Of a stretch of DNA of 64,000 nucleotides, positions 12,801 to 24,734 are shown piece by piece (positions within the stretch are counted from its first letter, which is position 1; every line of letters begins with the position of its first letter). The notes under the pieces are model-generated. The model was not told the origin of the DNA, searched no databases, and saw only the letters and a list, made by a program, of their open reading frames with translations. The stretch is from Dryococelus australis (lineage: Eukaryota > Arthropoda > Insecta > Phasmatodea > Phasmatidae): NCBI GenBank assembly GCA_029891345.1, contig CM057009.1, positions 88,087,416 to 88,151,415 of the forward strand. The letters run 5' to 3'. The position numbers and the translations under genes were made by a program.

Positions 12801-13560
12801 ACATGACTATGCATACAAAAAAATTGCAAAACTCTCTACTTTCACACACCTCATCAAATAATTACAGAATTCAGCCTAGCTTCATTTGGAGGCACACCTT
12901 TGACATTATCTCTAAATGGAGAATAAATTACCCTATCCACAGCTCGTAGTATGTATGGCAGGCACTGGTACTTTAGTTTATATAAGGATTTAGATTATAT
13001 GTTCACATTTTCAAAATGTTTACAATTGAGTTCCTCCAACAAATCTAACATCACACATGCCTTACTGCATTGAAAAGTTCTGCAATAATACAACGAATGG
13101 TATTTGGCAGCAAAGAGCCATGTCGCGATTCGTGAGCTCTATTGGCCTTTCCCTTGGTAACTCGCACAGGAAGCCGCATATCCTGCTGGATGATCTGAAT
13201 AAATATTTCTTCGGCTTGTTGGCTCAAATGAGCAGGAGTGTGCGAAGTTTGAATATCATTCCGTGATTGTGCGGAGCAGCCCGCGAACGTGCGGAGCGGT
13301 GTGCAATGTATGCGGAGTTTGCAGGGTAGTGTGATGTTGCGGTTGCATAGAACGAGCACTGCAGGATTTGGAATGGCTTTTCAAAATATCACTCGAAGTA
13401 AACTGAAAGCGACAAGTTTTTGCATATTCTCACTTGTATATAAATGTTTAATATTGTCATAACTTCACTATAATATAAAATCTTACCAACTTTTAAATTA
13501 TTATTTAATTTTCTGCAGCTTTTAAGACACTGGTTCATTTTCTAGAAAGAGGTTACTTAC
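12800..13560. other. Unique stretch with an unrecognised ORF
   Basis: A minus-strand frame at 13,051-13,359 (102 codons) has a non-repetitive composition, including SQQAEEIFIQIIQQDMRL and a KGKANRAH basic stretch. I do not recognise it. The plus strand is also open for 69 codons over part of it. It could be an exon or a transposon relic, or chance. CpG-containing, more GC-rich sequence at 13,100-13,330 contrasts with the AT-rich surroundings. Confidence 0.3.
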
Positions 13561-14560
13561 CTCTAACAACATAACATAATTAAATTGGCCGACCAGCATT
13601 CTGAGACCGCACAAACATAATTAATGCCATATCAACCAACTATATGGCCCGAAACTATAACTACCCAATGGAAAATGTTTAAATTATCACATAATATATG
13701 ATGCCAAAACATAGCCACTATGAAAAACTTGCCAACTATCTATTCCTGCGGATTGTTTTGTTCAAAATATTATATTATGTGATACCCTGACTACATGAAC
13801 AGGCTATAACATAAGTCACTAACCTTAATTCATTCCATTAGGCCATATCGGCTAAACTAAACAGGTTCCTTCATATCAGCCATGCCAACAAAGTCAACAT
13901 ACAGGCATTATTACGAAATATTCCGGCTAATTATTTTGACAAACAATTTCATCATGTAATTGGGACCATATTGCCAGATAATACCATCGCCCCATACAGT
14001 CCACCCGTGCCAGTGGACCAGTCATAACGAAATGTATCAATAGATCATGTCATGAGACGAGCAAATCAAATGTTCCAGCCAAAACATTCTAACCATCAAT
14101 ACTCGCAGAACATATCACACCATACAACACATTTGAACAGACACTAACATCCATTTGCAAAGAACTTGCCATCATACAACAACAGCAAAACCAATAACCA
14201 TACAGACAAGATCTACCAGACATAGAATCGAAACTATTACACCCAATCATTCTGACCAACAATACTAACAGGTAATAATGCCAGAACATACCAACTATAA
14301 TCTATTGTTACGAAAATATTGAAAACCCAATACTTATAAAACATAACACCATGTCATACAGGTCGCTTAAGCAAAATACACAAAAAAAAGACACGAATAT
14401 GTCGCAAGACCATTTCTACAAATAATACTGAAAAACCTACCACCGTCCATATCTACCAAACACATTCCAATCATACCATTCAGATGATATAACATTACCT
14501 TTACTTATTTTGTAACGCATATTAAAGTTACTGATTCCAGTAAATATCATACCACGTCCA
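13560..14560. repeat. CATACCA-type degenerate repeat, third block
   Basis: Words such as CATACCA, AACCAATAACCATACAG and CCAATCATACCATTC recur, more loosely than in the first block. Short minus-strand ORFs in it reflect the repeat composition. No gene is seen. Confidence 0.55.
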
Positions 14561-15350
14561 TAACCTTATAGCAGTTCGAATGTCAGTTATTTATGGCATT
14601 TGCTCTTTAAACGCCATGAGATGTTATCAAAATATTTTTCATAAACGGAACACTGTTTTTTTTAATCTAATAACAGGAAACTCGACAAAGCTATATGTAT
14701 AGGCATATTTTCTGAATTCTATTTCATACAATCAGTGGCTTGCTTCATTTCCAAGCAGATGCGAACTCATAAACCCGCCAAAGTGATTCCTGCAAAGACC
14801 GAACAACATTTGAGCTTTAACCGAGAGTATGCAGATTGCTGTATAGACATATTTTGTAGCCAACCACAGCTATCTATTAACTGAGAAAACCTTCATATAT
14901 CTTTATTTTTTTAGTTGTGTCCCAAGCAGTTTGCATTAATCAATGTGTTTATTTATAAAATACAGTATAAATGGTCGCACACTGTTCATCCTTTATTTAT
15001 AGAGCACTCTTAAGTCTAAAGAAACAATTATTTTATCCAAATTCTCATATTTAATTCGTAATTAGCATTCAAAGTTTCATTGATACCCAATCATTCCGGT
15101 ATACTGAGCACGAATGACCATTTTTTTAAAAGTTCTTATAACTTCACAGCTTACAAATATTTGTTCATAGCTATACTCTATGTATGTTCGTCCGAAAAAA
15201 AAATTAGCTTTGATGGCAAATGAATAGCACATTTAATTTATACATATCCATCACCAGTTTTATTTGTTTGCCTCCCAACAGGTTAATACTATCAAGGATT
15301 CAAATAAATTAATAACACAGAAGCAATTTGTATATTTTAACTTTATTTTA
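14560..15350. other. AT-rich DNA without recognisable features
   Basis: This is AT-rich sequence with stops in all frames. I see no repeat unit, tRNA-like fold or transposon end. Confidence 0.6.
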
Positions 15351-15355
15351 CAGAC

Positions 15356-15900
15356 TCAAGAAAAAAAAATTACATTAAAAGCTTTTACTTCATTCGACAA
15401 AACAATTATAATGTTGTCTGTTTTATAGGAAAAATTCCTGCTGTGAGCATTCAAGCTACACTTGTTCGCATATACCACACCACAGTTATAACATGGGTAA
15501 ATGTTGTAAGCGATGGCGAATAGACAGTTACAATCTTTATGATGTCTGACATTAGAGTTGCTAGTAAACGTCCTACCATAATACTTGCACTTATTTCCTG
15601 ATGAACAACAAACATTACCTTTGCATAACTTGCTATGTCTATTCGAGCTATCACTGCGGATAAACACCCCGTCACAATTATCACATCGTTAAATCATGTA
15701 TGAAGTGCCGAACAAGCAGTTACTAGACTCATGTCGTCGGACATTATCGCTTCATGTAAACACCTTGCCACAACACTTGCACTCAGTCCACGATGAGCAA
15801 CACCGACTTTCAGAGTCAGCAAGAATTCGTAGGATCCTCGTCGATGTAGTCGGCTATACAGATGACCAGTATTCAACCATCGATTCCATTTTGATATTGT
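15356..15900 (-). pseudogene. Decayed C2H2 zinc-finger gene (two finger pairs)
   Basis: Minus-strand frames show four finger-like units in two pairs. The first is CKCCGKVFT...HESSNC followed by RCDNCDGVFIRSDSSNRH. The second is KCKYYGRTFTSNSNVRHH followed by PCYNCGVVYANKCSLNAH. Stops and frame changes break it, and some Cys ligands are replaced by Tyr. A start-like MESMVE near 15,880 is shared with minus-strand relics at 29.96-30.2 kb inside the large element, so these belong to one family. Such fingers usually bind DNA or RNA, but the role is unknown. This copy lies outside the left end of the large element. Confidence 0.65.
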
Positions 15901-16766
15901 AACAGTTCACGCAGTTTCAGTAAACGGATCTAGTCGTTGCACATCTTAGCATGGGCGCCAAATTTGCTTCATTGTGTATGTTTAATGGACATAAAAGCAT
16001 TAATTAAAGTATAAATAATACATGGATTTATGTTTTTACCAATTACACAATTTCACTTGATCGACGTATGAGCAAAGTGAGTGGGTCCACGGGAATGCTA
16101 ATTATAAATTTGGCGGAATGATACAAAATCGACAGGTAATTTGATCATAACCAATTCTTTCAAAGTGATCTCATTTACCCGTGAACTGATACACACCCAC
16201 GTTTGTAAAGTGCACCAGTTTTGACGTGAATAGGTTTTAAAATTTGCAGCCCTAGAGGGAGGCAATCCAAAAAACCCGATGTTAACAAAATCGGGGGATA
16301 CAGTTTAGCATTGCAGCTCCGAATCTATAGTCTACATTCAAAATTCAGTTACACCACTCGATTGCCATAGATTATGTTACGTTGAGTGAGGACTACGCAG
16401 CATCTGACGTGGTGGTGCGATGCTTGGCGGGGCAAAGGGGGGGGGGGGGGGGCGCAATTTTTATTTCGTTTCGCGGCGTCTCATAACTTCCGCACAGTAT
16501 TACTTTTGACTAGGAGAAGCTACGACGCCCATTTAGGTTTCAATCCTCAGCTCTCGTCGATGACTATTTGAAATTATTAGAAAAAGTAAATGTTTTCGGT
16601 TTTGCGGAATGCCACTCTTGTAATCATTTAAAGAAACATCAAGTAAAACAAATAAATTCAATATTACAAACATTTACCTTAATATTTCATTTAACGTTGC
16701 CATTACCGTGGTTACCATTTTTACTAGGCATACAACAGTGTGCCCGTTAAAATATATGCAGGTATA
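15900..16766. other. Intergenic DNA with a G-tract
   Basis: No gene is recognised. A long G-run lies at about 16,437-16,452. Short plus-strand ORFs (16,386-16,571; 16,568-16,750) have no recognisable motif. Confidence 0.5.
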
Positions 16767-16997
16767 AGCTGTTAACAGTAATGTGATCTATTCTGAGGCC
16801 CTATTTAATTTTTCCTTTCAGCCTTTTTTATCCATTAATCTCCTTTTAAAATAAATATTGCAATGCAAGTACTAAACACAGTGTGTCTATTCATCTGCAC
16901 TCGGAAGTTAACGTCTAAGGCTAAAATAAAATATACTGATTGACTGTTATCCCAAATGAGAGGGCTTATAAAAGTGCTCATTTTACTGTGAACAGCC
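16767..16997. mobile_element. MITE, copy 1 (about 231 bp)
   Basis: This stretch aligns along its length with 42,411-42,644. Shared interior words include CACAGTGTGT, GGAAGTTAACGT and CAAATGAGAGGG. The right end reads AAAAGTGCTCATTTTACTGTGAACAGCC and the left end AGCTGTTAACAGTAATGTGAT, an imperfect terminal inverted repeat of about 30 bases. TATA precedes the left end and TATG follows the right end, compatible with a TA-type target duplication. It has no coding capacity. It is more decayed than copy 2, in which the terminal repeats are clearer. Confidence 0.75.
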
Positions 16998-17574
16998 TAT
17001 GGGAGCAGTGACGTTCTACAAAGATTGACTTCAAAAGTGCTCAGAATACCGCGGAACTGTTCTCCGAATGCCCTCGAATGAGCACGACAGTAGTTATAAA
17101 ATGGGCATTCCAGTGCAACTGCCTCCTGGCTGGGGAGTCGGGACACCATGGTGGCCATCTTGGATGTGCATTTTTCCAAAAAATTATCTTTTCGTCGAAA
17201 AAGTTTCCCAATTTTCCTTAAAAACGTCAAAAATCGGTAGATTTCCCACCAAAAATGGGCGGAAGACGGTGCTGGCGGCCATTTTGTCAGCCAGTACACC
17301 GGCGGTCATCTTTAATTCATGGCCCTGGCGCCATCCAGCTGGCCGACTTGACGTTATGGAGTTTGACTCAATAAGGAGGAGGAGGAGCGACACCACGACA
17401 GCAATTTCTTTTCTGGCATTCTGGTCGGTGTTCTCTGGGTGCTCCCAACCGATATTAGTTTTTTCCTTCAAACCGAAAGTGTGCGTGTCTCGCTCACGCA
17501 TTCCGTGTGGATGGGGATACCTCATTCTAAGAAATCTAGCCAGCCACAGGTCAAATACGACCTATGCTTACATA

Positions 17575-18005
17575 TAAGCCAAGTTGGCTATAATTTACTA
17601 ACTGTTTGAGATACAACTACCAAAATCGTAACATAGGCATCACTCCCGACAAGGAAAAGTACCAAAGGGTCAAAATTAACCTAAGTGTGCTTTTAAGCAT
17701 AGTTGACTTTAATGTCCGAACCATTTGAGATACACCTACCAAAATCGTATCGATGGCATCACCCCCAACAATGAGAGAGGTTGTAGGGCAAAGTTTACCC
17801 TATGTCAACCTTTAAGCATAGTTGGCTTTAAATTCCGAACTACATAAGATATGGATGTCAAATGCAAAACATCTCCGACGACGAGAGGGATCGCAAGATC
17901 AATAGTTGGCTGTAAGTCCTGAACAACATAAGTTATAGTTGTCAGATTCAGAACATACATATCATCCGTGCTGACAAGAAGGGTCGCAAGGTCATGGTTA
18001 AATTA
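17575..18005. repeat. Subterminal tandem repeat, left (about 4 units)
   Basis: About four units of roughly 110-116 bases are marked by 'AGCATAGTTGGCT' or a variant. Each has a centre like GAGATACACCTACCAAAATC and an ACGAGAGGGATCGCAAG-type segment. The complement of the same unit is repeated about 11 times in the right arm. Subterminal arrays often hold binding sites of the element's own recombinase; that role is inference here. Confidence 0.75.
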
Positions 18006-20071
18006 TGTATACTTATAAACATGTGCACACTCGCCAGCGAGGCTTTCGGACTTGCCACTGTGTAGGTAGGAGAAATACTAACATTACCCTCACCAGACTT
18101 ATCATCATCCAGCCGTCAGACATTGCACACCAGGGTCTGAATCGTTTTCACCAAATTCATGCAGCACCTCCAGACTCACTAAAGGGGAGAAAAAATACTT
18201 TCATGGGCCTATGCCAAAAAAACAGGAGGTGGGGGGTTGGCTTCCCTCGTTCCCTCGGGTTACCAATCCGTGCCGTGTCCGCCATTGCATGAAAGGAGTT
18301 AACACATGAAATATAGAACTCACACATTAGACAATTAGGTGAACTCGCATTGGCCTACACCAGACATGGGAAAGCGAGATTCCTTCTGGACCCATACTCG
18401 CGAGACATTGTGCAGTTAGGAGAATAAAACACCATTATTGGCCTACGCACTCACCAGACCAGCAAGCCGGGTCGTCAATGACACACATTCGACAGGATGT
18501 AACGATACGAGCCACACAAACACATACAGTGTAAATAATGCTATTCTGCTCTGGTCAAGTGACACCCTTACGACCCCGACTGAAACGAAACCATCACTGC
18601 CGACCAGACTGCGACCTACACACTCGTATACCGAAGCTGGTAATTACAGTCAGTCATACCTCGTAGCTAACCTCCAATGGACAACAGTAATACTCAAATC
18701 AGCACTCGCATACTGATCCTTAAATGCTCGCAGCTAATATGTACCCCAGAACCACTGAGGACCGGCCTGCAATCGTCGTCGTCTTATACCGAGACTTCAA
18801 TGTAAATCACATACTCAGCCATCGATTATTATAAGCAATCTAGTGCAAGCGAATTATACAAGAAAGAAATAAAATATCACACACACATTTCAACTATGTA
18901 CGTATTCTGTTTGTAGAGCAGAAGACCTGTACGTCGCGACGAGAATTCACTGGATGCTCAGAGCACAATGATCGCTCTGTCTTTCCGTGTACAGTATACA
19001 TTACCGACCAATAAAGTATATCACAACTACCCCATGTCAAAACGTACATACTTGAAAGGAACTATTGCATATACCCTGACAACGATGGTGATCCTTCCTT
19101 GGAAAGAAAATTATATATTGTATGTTCGATCCATTTGAGAGTCCTAATGCATGATGACAAACTTGCAGTCAATTGTTCGTCAACGGCCCACTGCCATGAT
19201 GACAAGCATGTAGCGGTCATGATAGTCATACTCCATCTCCGAACGGAACTCATGTACCGAGCCTTTGAAATTACAGACAGTCATACTCTGTGGACCTTAC
19301 CTGCGTTCGCGTACTGATCGAGACTTTACAATTACACCCAGTCGTCGCTGCCCGAACCTTCAATGAATGTATTAAGCCGTTGTCATTACAAGCAGCCCAC
19401 CCTTCCCGAACCTTCAATGTATGCACTTGGACAGTTTCTGTCCTACATTACATGTTCACCCGTTCCACTATGATAACTGCATTGTTGTGTGTTTACCCGT
19501 AGTGATAAACTGTGACAAGTCTCGGTCCCTACAGACAGTTGCTCGCTCTCCCCAGCCGAGTTTTTCCCACTAGAGTGCAAGAAAGGAAAAAAAAGTTATA
19601 AACAAATTGGCCAGTAACGAGCACATCAGGCAATGTACGCTCATAAAAAATACTTGCATTCATAGTTCACCCACACTGTGACAACCCGAGATACGAACCG
19701 TCATCATGTAGTTATGAAAGCACTTTGTCGAGCGAGGTGGTAAGCACATTCATCTACCGACGAAAAATTATCATCTGTAAATGCCTTCTGTATCGCCAAG
19801 AGCAAGGAGCCCTGGAAGGTATTTATGGTATCAACATTAACAGAAGTGGTAATACCTTTAATAATGCACAATAACGCCTGCAGTGATAGCCAACCTAAAG
19901 AAGGTCATCGCACATGATGCGAAATAAAACATGTTTACATTAATCCTAGTGTAAGTAATTAATTGATGTGTAAGTAATTAACACTCTGAGTTAAATATAT
20001 ATTTAGTGACTGTTCTTGCCAATGGCAATGCTTTCAATGTTACTTGCTTTGTCTTGAATAGCCTACACAAA

Positions 20072-20072
<1 letters not shown>

Positions 20073-20136
<64 letters not shown>
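20073..20136. repeat. (AT)n microsatellite
   Basis: A nearly pure AT dinucleotide run of about 60 bases lies in the left arm. The matching place in the right arm also carries TA-rich runs (about 33,440-33,530 and 33,866-33,882). Confidence 0.9.
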
Positions 20137-20139
<3 letters not shown>

Positions 20140-21984
20140 TTATTAACATGTTTGGATGCCAGAGTAATTTTATTGTTACTAGGCCTAGGCATATAGCCTA
20201 TTTACAGTTACTTCACACTTGTTTTTCTGAAGCTCTGCTAACCTTTCAACCCGTGAGTTATACCTCGTGCATGCTATGTTTAGACAATGCAGCATCGCAC
20301 TCCAGGCGGTCATACCTAAGAGCGGCATATAATTAAAGTGAACTCTGTCTCCGACCTACACTCCTTCGTGTACCGAAGCTTCAATACTGGTAGTTACAGA
20401 TAATCATACCCTATATCGAACCTTCCATGTGCATACTTACAGACAGTCATACACTGCACTCACAGTCATACTCTCTCTCCCTCCGATCTACACTTGTGTA
20501 CCGAGCCTTCTGGCAGCCCGACTTCATAACCCAACATGTACTTACAGACAGTTCTCCGACCTGCACCAAGCCTTCCAAGCAGTCATAACGAAGACCGGCA
20601 TGTACTTATAGTTATACTCCGACCTACACTCGTGTACCGTAGCTCCAATGCTGGTAATTACAGACAATAATACCCTGTACCGAACCTTCAATATGCATAC
20701 TTACAGACAGTCATTCACTGCACACTCACTCATACTCTCTCTCTCTCTCCAACCTACACGTGCACCTTCAAGGCTTGTAGCTAGTCTGTACCCTACCACG
20801 ATCACTACGGACCCGCCTGCAACAGCAGCATTCGTGTACCGAGACCTTTGTGCTTGTAATGAAGGACATTATTAATATATCTCGCATACATTTGCGCTGT
20901 CATCGCTGATGCTTAACTGCCCTGGGCAAAACATATTCTGTACAAAACAGAGTGAAACGAAACCAGCCAACAATAGGAGCAGAGCATTTCCCACCGCTGC
21001 ACGAGCAACGTGAGAATCTATAAGGCCATGCTCGACCGACAGGACAGGCAAGTCGAAGGATGATACTAGCCGAGAAGAGGAGATACCAGTCGAGAGTATG
21101 TTCATTTATGATAGGAATTCAGTACCTAGTGCCAGAACAGTAAGCACATATAAGGTATCACAGGTCCTGTAGAGAGTGGAACTGCATGCTGACATTACAT
21201 GTTCGCCAGCAGACAATCGTTCGTTGGGGGGTCCCACTGCCAAATACCAATAAGAGCCATCATCTGTAGTCTTAACCATATGCCTTGCAAGCACACACAG
21301 CAGGAAGTGTTCAAATGAAGACTAAGTTGATGGTGTAAGATGTACGAAAAATTGCATAATAGCATGTCATAATACTAGTCATACACTGCCTGCGACCTGC
21401 AATGATGTACTGAGTCTTTACATTTACAGAAAGCCATGACCCCACCTACACTTGTGTACCGACAGAGTATTTGCGATTACAGACAGTCTGTCCACCCTGT
21501 TCGAACCTTCGATGCATGTACTCACATCATGTATCAAGCTGTTGTAATTTCAAGAAGTCATACTCTGTAGACCCTGCTCCAACCTTCAATGTGCGTACTT
21601 ACAAGCAGTTTCAGTCCAGTAATCATTTATCACACAGTCACAGATAATGGGGGAATTGTTATTATTACTACAGAACACCGTCAGACTGTTTCATAAGAAT
21701 GGGACAGTGTAAAAAAATTATAATGTTACCATGACTCATTACAATACTTGTGTTTTACCGCTCCAGACATGTTGATGGGGTATTGTTCTTATCACTACAG
21801 GCCTTCTCACACCAGACTATTGCATACGAATGGGACAAGTTAAAATAATGATACCTTGACTCATTACAGTACTTGTGTTTTACTGTTCCTGACATGTAAT
21901 AATGTGTGTACCTGCAAATCATATGAAGTAATTAGAGAGAGAGAGCAAGGACTTGTGTTCCTGGCAGGTATGAACACTTCATAT

Positions 21985-22474
21985 ATGTCACCCTTCACAA
22001 AAACCATGGAATTAAGAAAATTACCAGCATGTATGTTTCGGGGTAAGTGTTCTTATCCTTATGGGACATACTACAGACTTTATTTGAATAAGTACATGAT
22101 AGAATATATATATACGCTTTATTTAACACATATTGATACAATTTTATTAATATATAGACATGTAAAAACAATGTGATATAGAACATACACAAACATGAAA
22201 GAGACATGAATTATTCATATTTTAATTGCCCATACTTTCAATTTACGAATTTTGTTCCATAGATTATCAATGTCTTTCCTCACCTCTTCTACTGTATGAC
22301 CACGCATGAAAAACTAATTATGTATCTCTGACATACACTGTTAGAAACACTTACATGTTCGACAATAGAGATTTGAAGAGATGCCTTAGGAGCACTCCAC
22401 CTCTACTACTACTACTGTATGAACACACACATGAAACTTATTTTGCATCTCTCACTCAATGCTGCTGGCAACGC
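21985..22474. other. Inner edge of left arm with a gene-end duplication
   Basis: Arm similarity ends near 21,984. From about 22,275 to 22,385 and again from 22,390 to 22,500 a unit of about 115 bases is repeated ('ACTGTATGAMCACRCATGAAA...CTTACATGTTCGA'). On the minus strand both units encode the same C-terminal words, LFKSLLSNM-stop and LFELLISNM-stop. The outer unit is therefore a leftover 3' end of a second copy of the gene that follows. Confidence 0.6.
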
Positions 22475-24174
22475 TTACATGTTCGAAATTAATAATTCAA
22501 AAAGGTGTCGAAGTAGTACATTATGCTCTTCATGTGTGAGGTGTCGGCTGCCCGATAGTGCAGGTTGCAGACGATAGGAGGTAGCTGCATGTCTTGTGGC
22601 AGGGGCGTTCGTCTGGGTAGCAGCATGCTTGGTGGGGTTGGGAGGGGTGTCGGTGGAGGTTTTCACTTTCACTGGTTGCTTGTGTCTCGGTGGCTCTACA
22701 GCTGCAGCCAGTCTCTTGCGCTTCGGTGGCGGCTGGCTGGTTGCTATATTGTCCCCCAATTTTACGATCGTATTCTCGGAGGCGCTCACTTCCGACCGCT
22801 TATGCCTCGGCTTGCTGGTCTGCCTCCTAGCGACTTCCAGCTGGGTGGCAGCATTTTCTTACGTCCAGGTGACCTGGGAGGCAGCCAGCCTGTGTCTGGG
22901 AATCGGCTAGCTGGCGGTGGCATTTGCCAGCTGCAAGATTACCACCTGCTGTGTGTCTTGAGTTGTGCAGACGTCCGATGGCGGGTAGCCCTCGGCGATT
23001 GCTGGCATCATCGAGGTGTCCTCGCAAATGATGGGCAGCGATGCAGAAGCACCATCGGCAGCGTGGATTATGTCATATAGCATCGCATATGCCCCCACTT
23101 CGTCATAACCACATGGATGAGGTGTATTGGGCCGCATACTCTGGATCACACACCTCCCTGGCTGTGTGCACTCCACCGGCACTTGTTCATACATGGAAGA
23201 GTCACGCTCTGTCAACGAATAGTCGACACCATTAAATTTTTCCAGGAATGTCGGCTTCTCCCCAGGATTGTCCAGTATGGTGTATGTGACTCCTCCCTGC
23301 CCTGGCATTAAATTGGCGTACCTGTCCTCCGGCATGAACAGTAGACTCATGGTGCTGTACTGATGACAGCGAGCCGGGCACACTAGTCTTACATAGAACA
23401 CATTTGACGTCACAGTTGTTCGGATACTCGCAGCAGGAGACGTACAACAATTTCCCAGCACCCGTTATATGGTAGGTAGCCCTCGGCGGTCGCAGCTTCT
23501 GCATCCATATTGTGCTCTTGAAGTAATTACTCATATATATGGTACATACTCTTGCTGAGCAGGGAAGAATCCACTTGCCGTCTCCCATCGTAGTTGTATG
23601 TTTGGGACCATTACATTCCTCGGCCCATCGCCAGATCTTATTGCTGCCTTTGTCACGGAGGGAAAAGTCAACTTGCCTGTCCATGCACTGACATTCTTCA
23701 AAGTCTGCACACACTTTGAGCATGTGTCCATTGGATGGTAGCTGACTATTGGGATGCAAATTAACGACGGAACATCTGTCATACTTGCTATATGGCAACG
23801 CCTCACTGTAAAACTCGTCCCCGGTTTCCTGACAATCCCACGTATGATTTACACCATCACATATCTCTATTTGCTCATACCCAAGCTCTGGTTTGAACAC
23901 CACTCTCTGGTAGCCTACCTAATAACGTTCTTCTGGCAGGAACTGGATACAGTCACGTATGTCGAGGCCCATGGTGGCGGCGGTTGTCTATCCTGGAAGT
24001 TGTGCTGACTACAGGTCGTAGCTCGCGGTTACCTCTCTCTGCACTGGCACTGACTGTGGGTGAGACAATCATTGCTACTTGCATGTACGTGGCAGCTAGA
24101 AACACTTCGCAGGTGAGTGGAGAACACTTCGTCTTCCATGTCACTGTGCCAAGATTCATGACTGTTGTATGCAA
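22475..24174 (-). pseudogene. Decayed cysteine-rich protein gene, locus 1
   Basis: The minus-strand frames are collinear parts of one protein. An N-terminal part near 24,174-23,950 contains a hydrophobic signal-like stretch. The cysteine-rich body (23,903-23,235) has GYQRVVFKPELG, ICDGVNHTWDC, VNLHPNSQL and LPCSARVCTIYMSNYF. A further part (about 23,420-22,910) contains FMPEDRYANLM and CEDTSMMPAIAEGYPP. A Pro/Lys-rich tail has PPPKRKR and ends in LLRHLFELLISNM. At least one frameshift near 23,400 and stops near 23,925, 22,908 and 22,860 break it. Many paired Cys suggest a secreted or surface protein, but a nuclear-type KRKR tail argues against a simple secreted protein. I know no family for it; a relative lies at 58.66-61.5 kb. 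Confidence 0.6.
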
Positions 24175-24461
24175 GTCTCGGTCCAGCGGTTAATTCTGGT
24201 CGGAACAGTTCGGCTCATATGCAGTTCTTCGCCATAACTGAAGTATATTCTCTTCATTTGCATGTTCCATCAGAGCAGCTGTGGTGCATGGTAGCTCAGA
24301 GTCTGGTCTCAAATAGTAAACCGGACAAGCGACAATACAGCAAGGTGTCAGATAAAGGACTAAGCATTCACCCAGTGTTCAAGCCTGGTACAACAACATT
24401 CTTCTTGCTCACATCCAGCGGAATACATTATGAGAGAGACAGTGGTGTGCAGAGAGACTGT
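24165..24461. other. Stretch between two minus-strand ORFs
   Basis: A plus-strand frame of 143 codons runs over 24,165-24,596, but its last third overlaps the minus-strand ORF at 24,462-24,734. I cannot say that it is coding. No repeat or RNA gene is seen here. Confidence 0.3.
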
Positions 24462-24734
24462 TTAAGAAAACTCGAGGAAATGCATCGTCTTCCCATTACC
24501 TATGGGCTTAATTACAGCATAAACTATGTACACTGTCCCTTCATTCATCATCAACATGTCGCTGTCACTAATCACCTGTGCATACCGAGATGGTAGTCGG
24601 ACCCTTAACGAACTGTCCAGCAGGCATGTAAACCACTTCCCATAAGTTGCCTCGACCCACCAGAAATCCATTGCTAAGTACATCCTGCCTATAGTGAGGT
24701 CCGACACTGTCTTGTACTGGGCATTGACATTCAA
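24462..24734 (-). CDS. Small protein of about 90 residues, unknown
   Basis: This compact frame contains VSDLTIGRMYLAMDF, VEATYGKWFTCLLDSS, VRLPSRYAQVISDSDMLMMN and a closing KTMHFLEF. The pattern (strand, YGK turn, LPxRY, D-D acidic step, final F-E-F strand) reminds me of a small beta-rich domain found in arthropod mobile-element or virus-like loci, possibly OB-like. That is recall and unverified. The frame is open from Met to stop, which is notable in a decayed region. It is on the same strand as, and about 290 bases upstream of, the cysteine-rich gene, so the two may have been expressed together. Confidence 0.45.
   Translation of the reverse strand: MNVNAQYKTVSDLTIGRMYLAMDFWWVEATYGKWFTCLLDSSLRVRLPSRYAQVISDSDMLMMNEGTVYIVYAVIKPIGNGKTMHFLEFS

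Larger units (their letters stand above)
17089..21984 (+). repeat. Left inverted arm of the large element
   Basis: The order from the end inward is as follows: a terminal part (17,089-17,560), also found inverted at about 37,195-37,653; a tandem array (17,575-18,005); a moderately unique part (18,005-19,060) whose open frames are mirrored in the right arm; and short degenerate repeats built on words such as TGTACCGAGCCTTC, CCGAACCTTCAATG and TTACAGACAGTCATAC. The part 19,060-19,330 matches the complement of about 34,610-34,910 closely. Paired ORFs in the two arms (for example 18,438-18,716 plus and 35,244-35,492 minus) arise from this symmetry and differ by indels, so I do not call them genes. 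Confidence 0.82.

Noticed and set aside
17184..17525. 113-codon minus-strand frame, mirrored at 37,219-37,629, as a conserved gene
   Set aside because: The two frames are the same inverted-arm sequence read on both sides; they differ by frame-changing indels, so the similarity reflects DNA, not protein, conservation.
22565..23080. 171-codon plus-strand ORF
   Set aside because: It lies opposite the cysteine-rich gene, whose minus-strand pieces are collinear with locus 2. The plus frame is its shadow.
23531..23806. 91-codon minus-strand ORF as a separate gene
   Set aside because: Another frame of the 223-codon block, without independent support.
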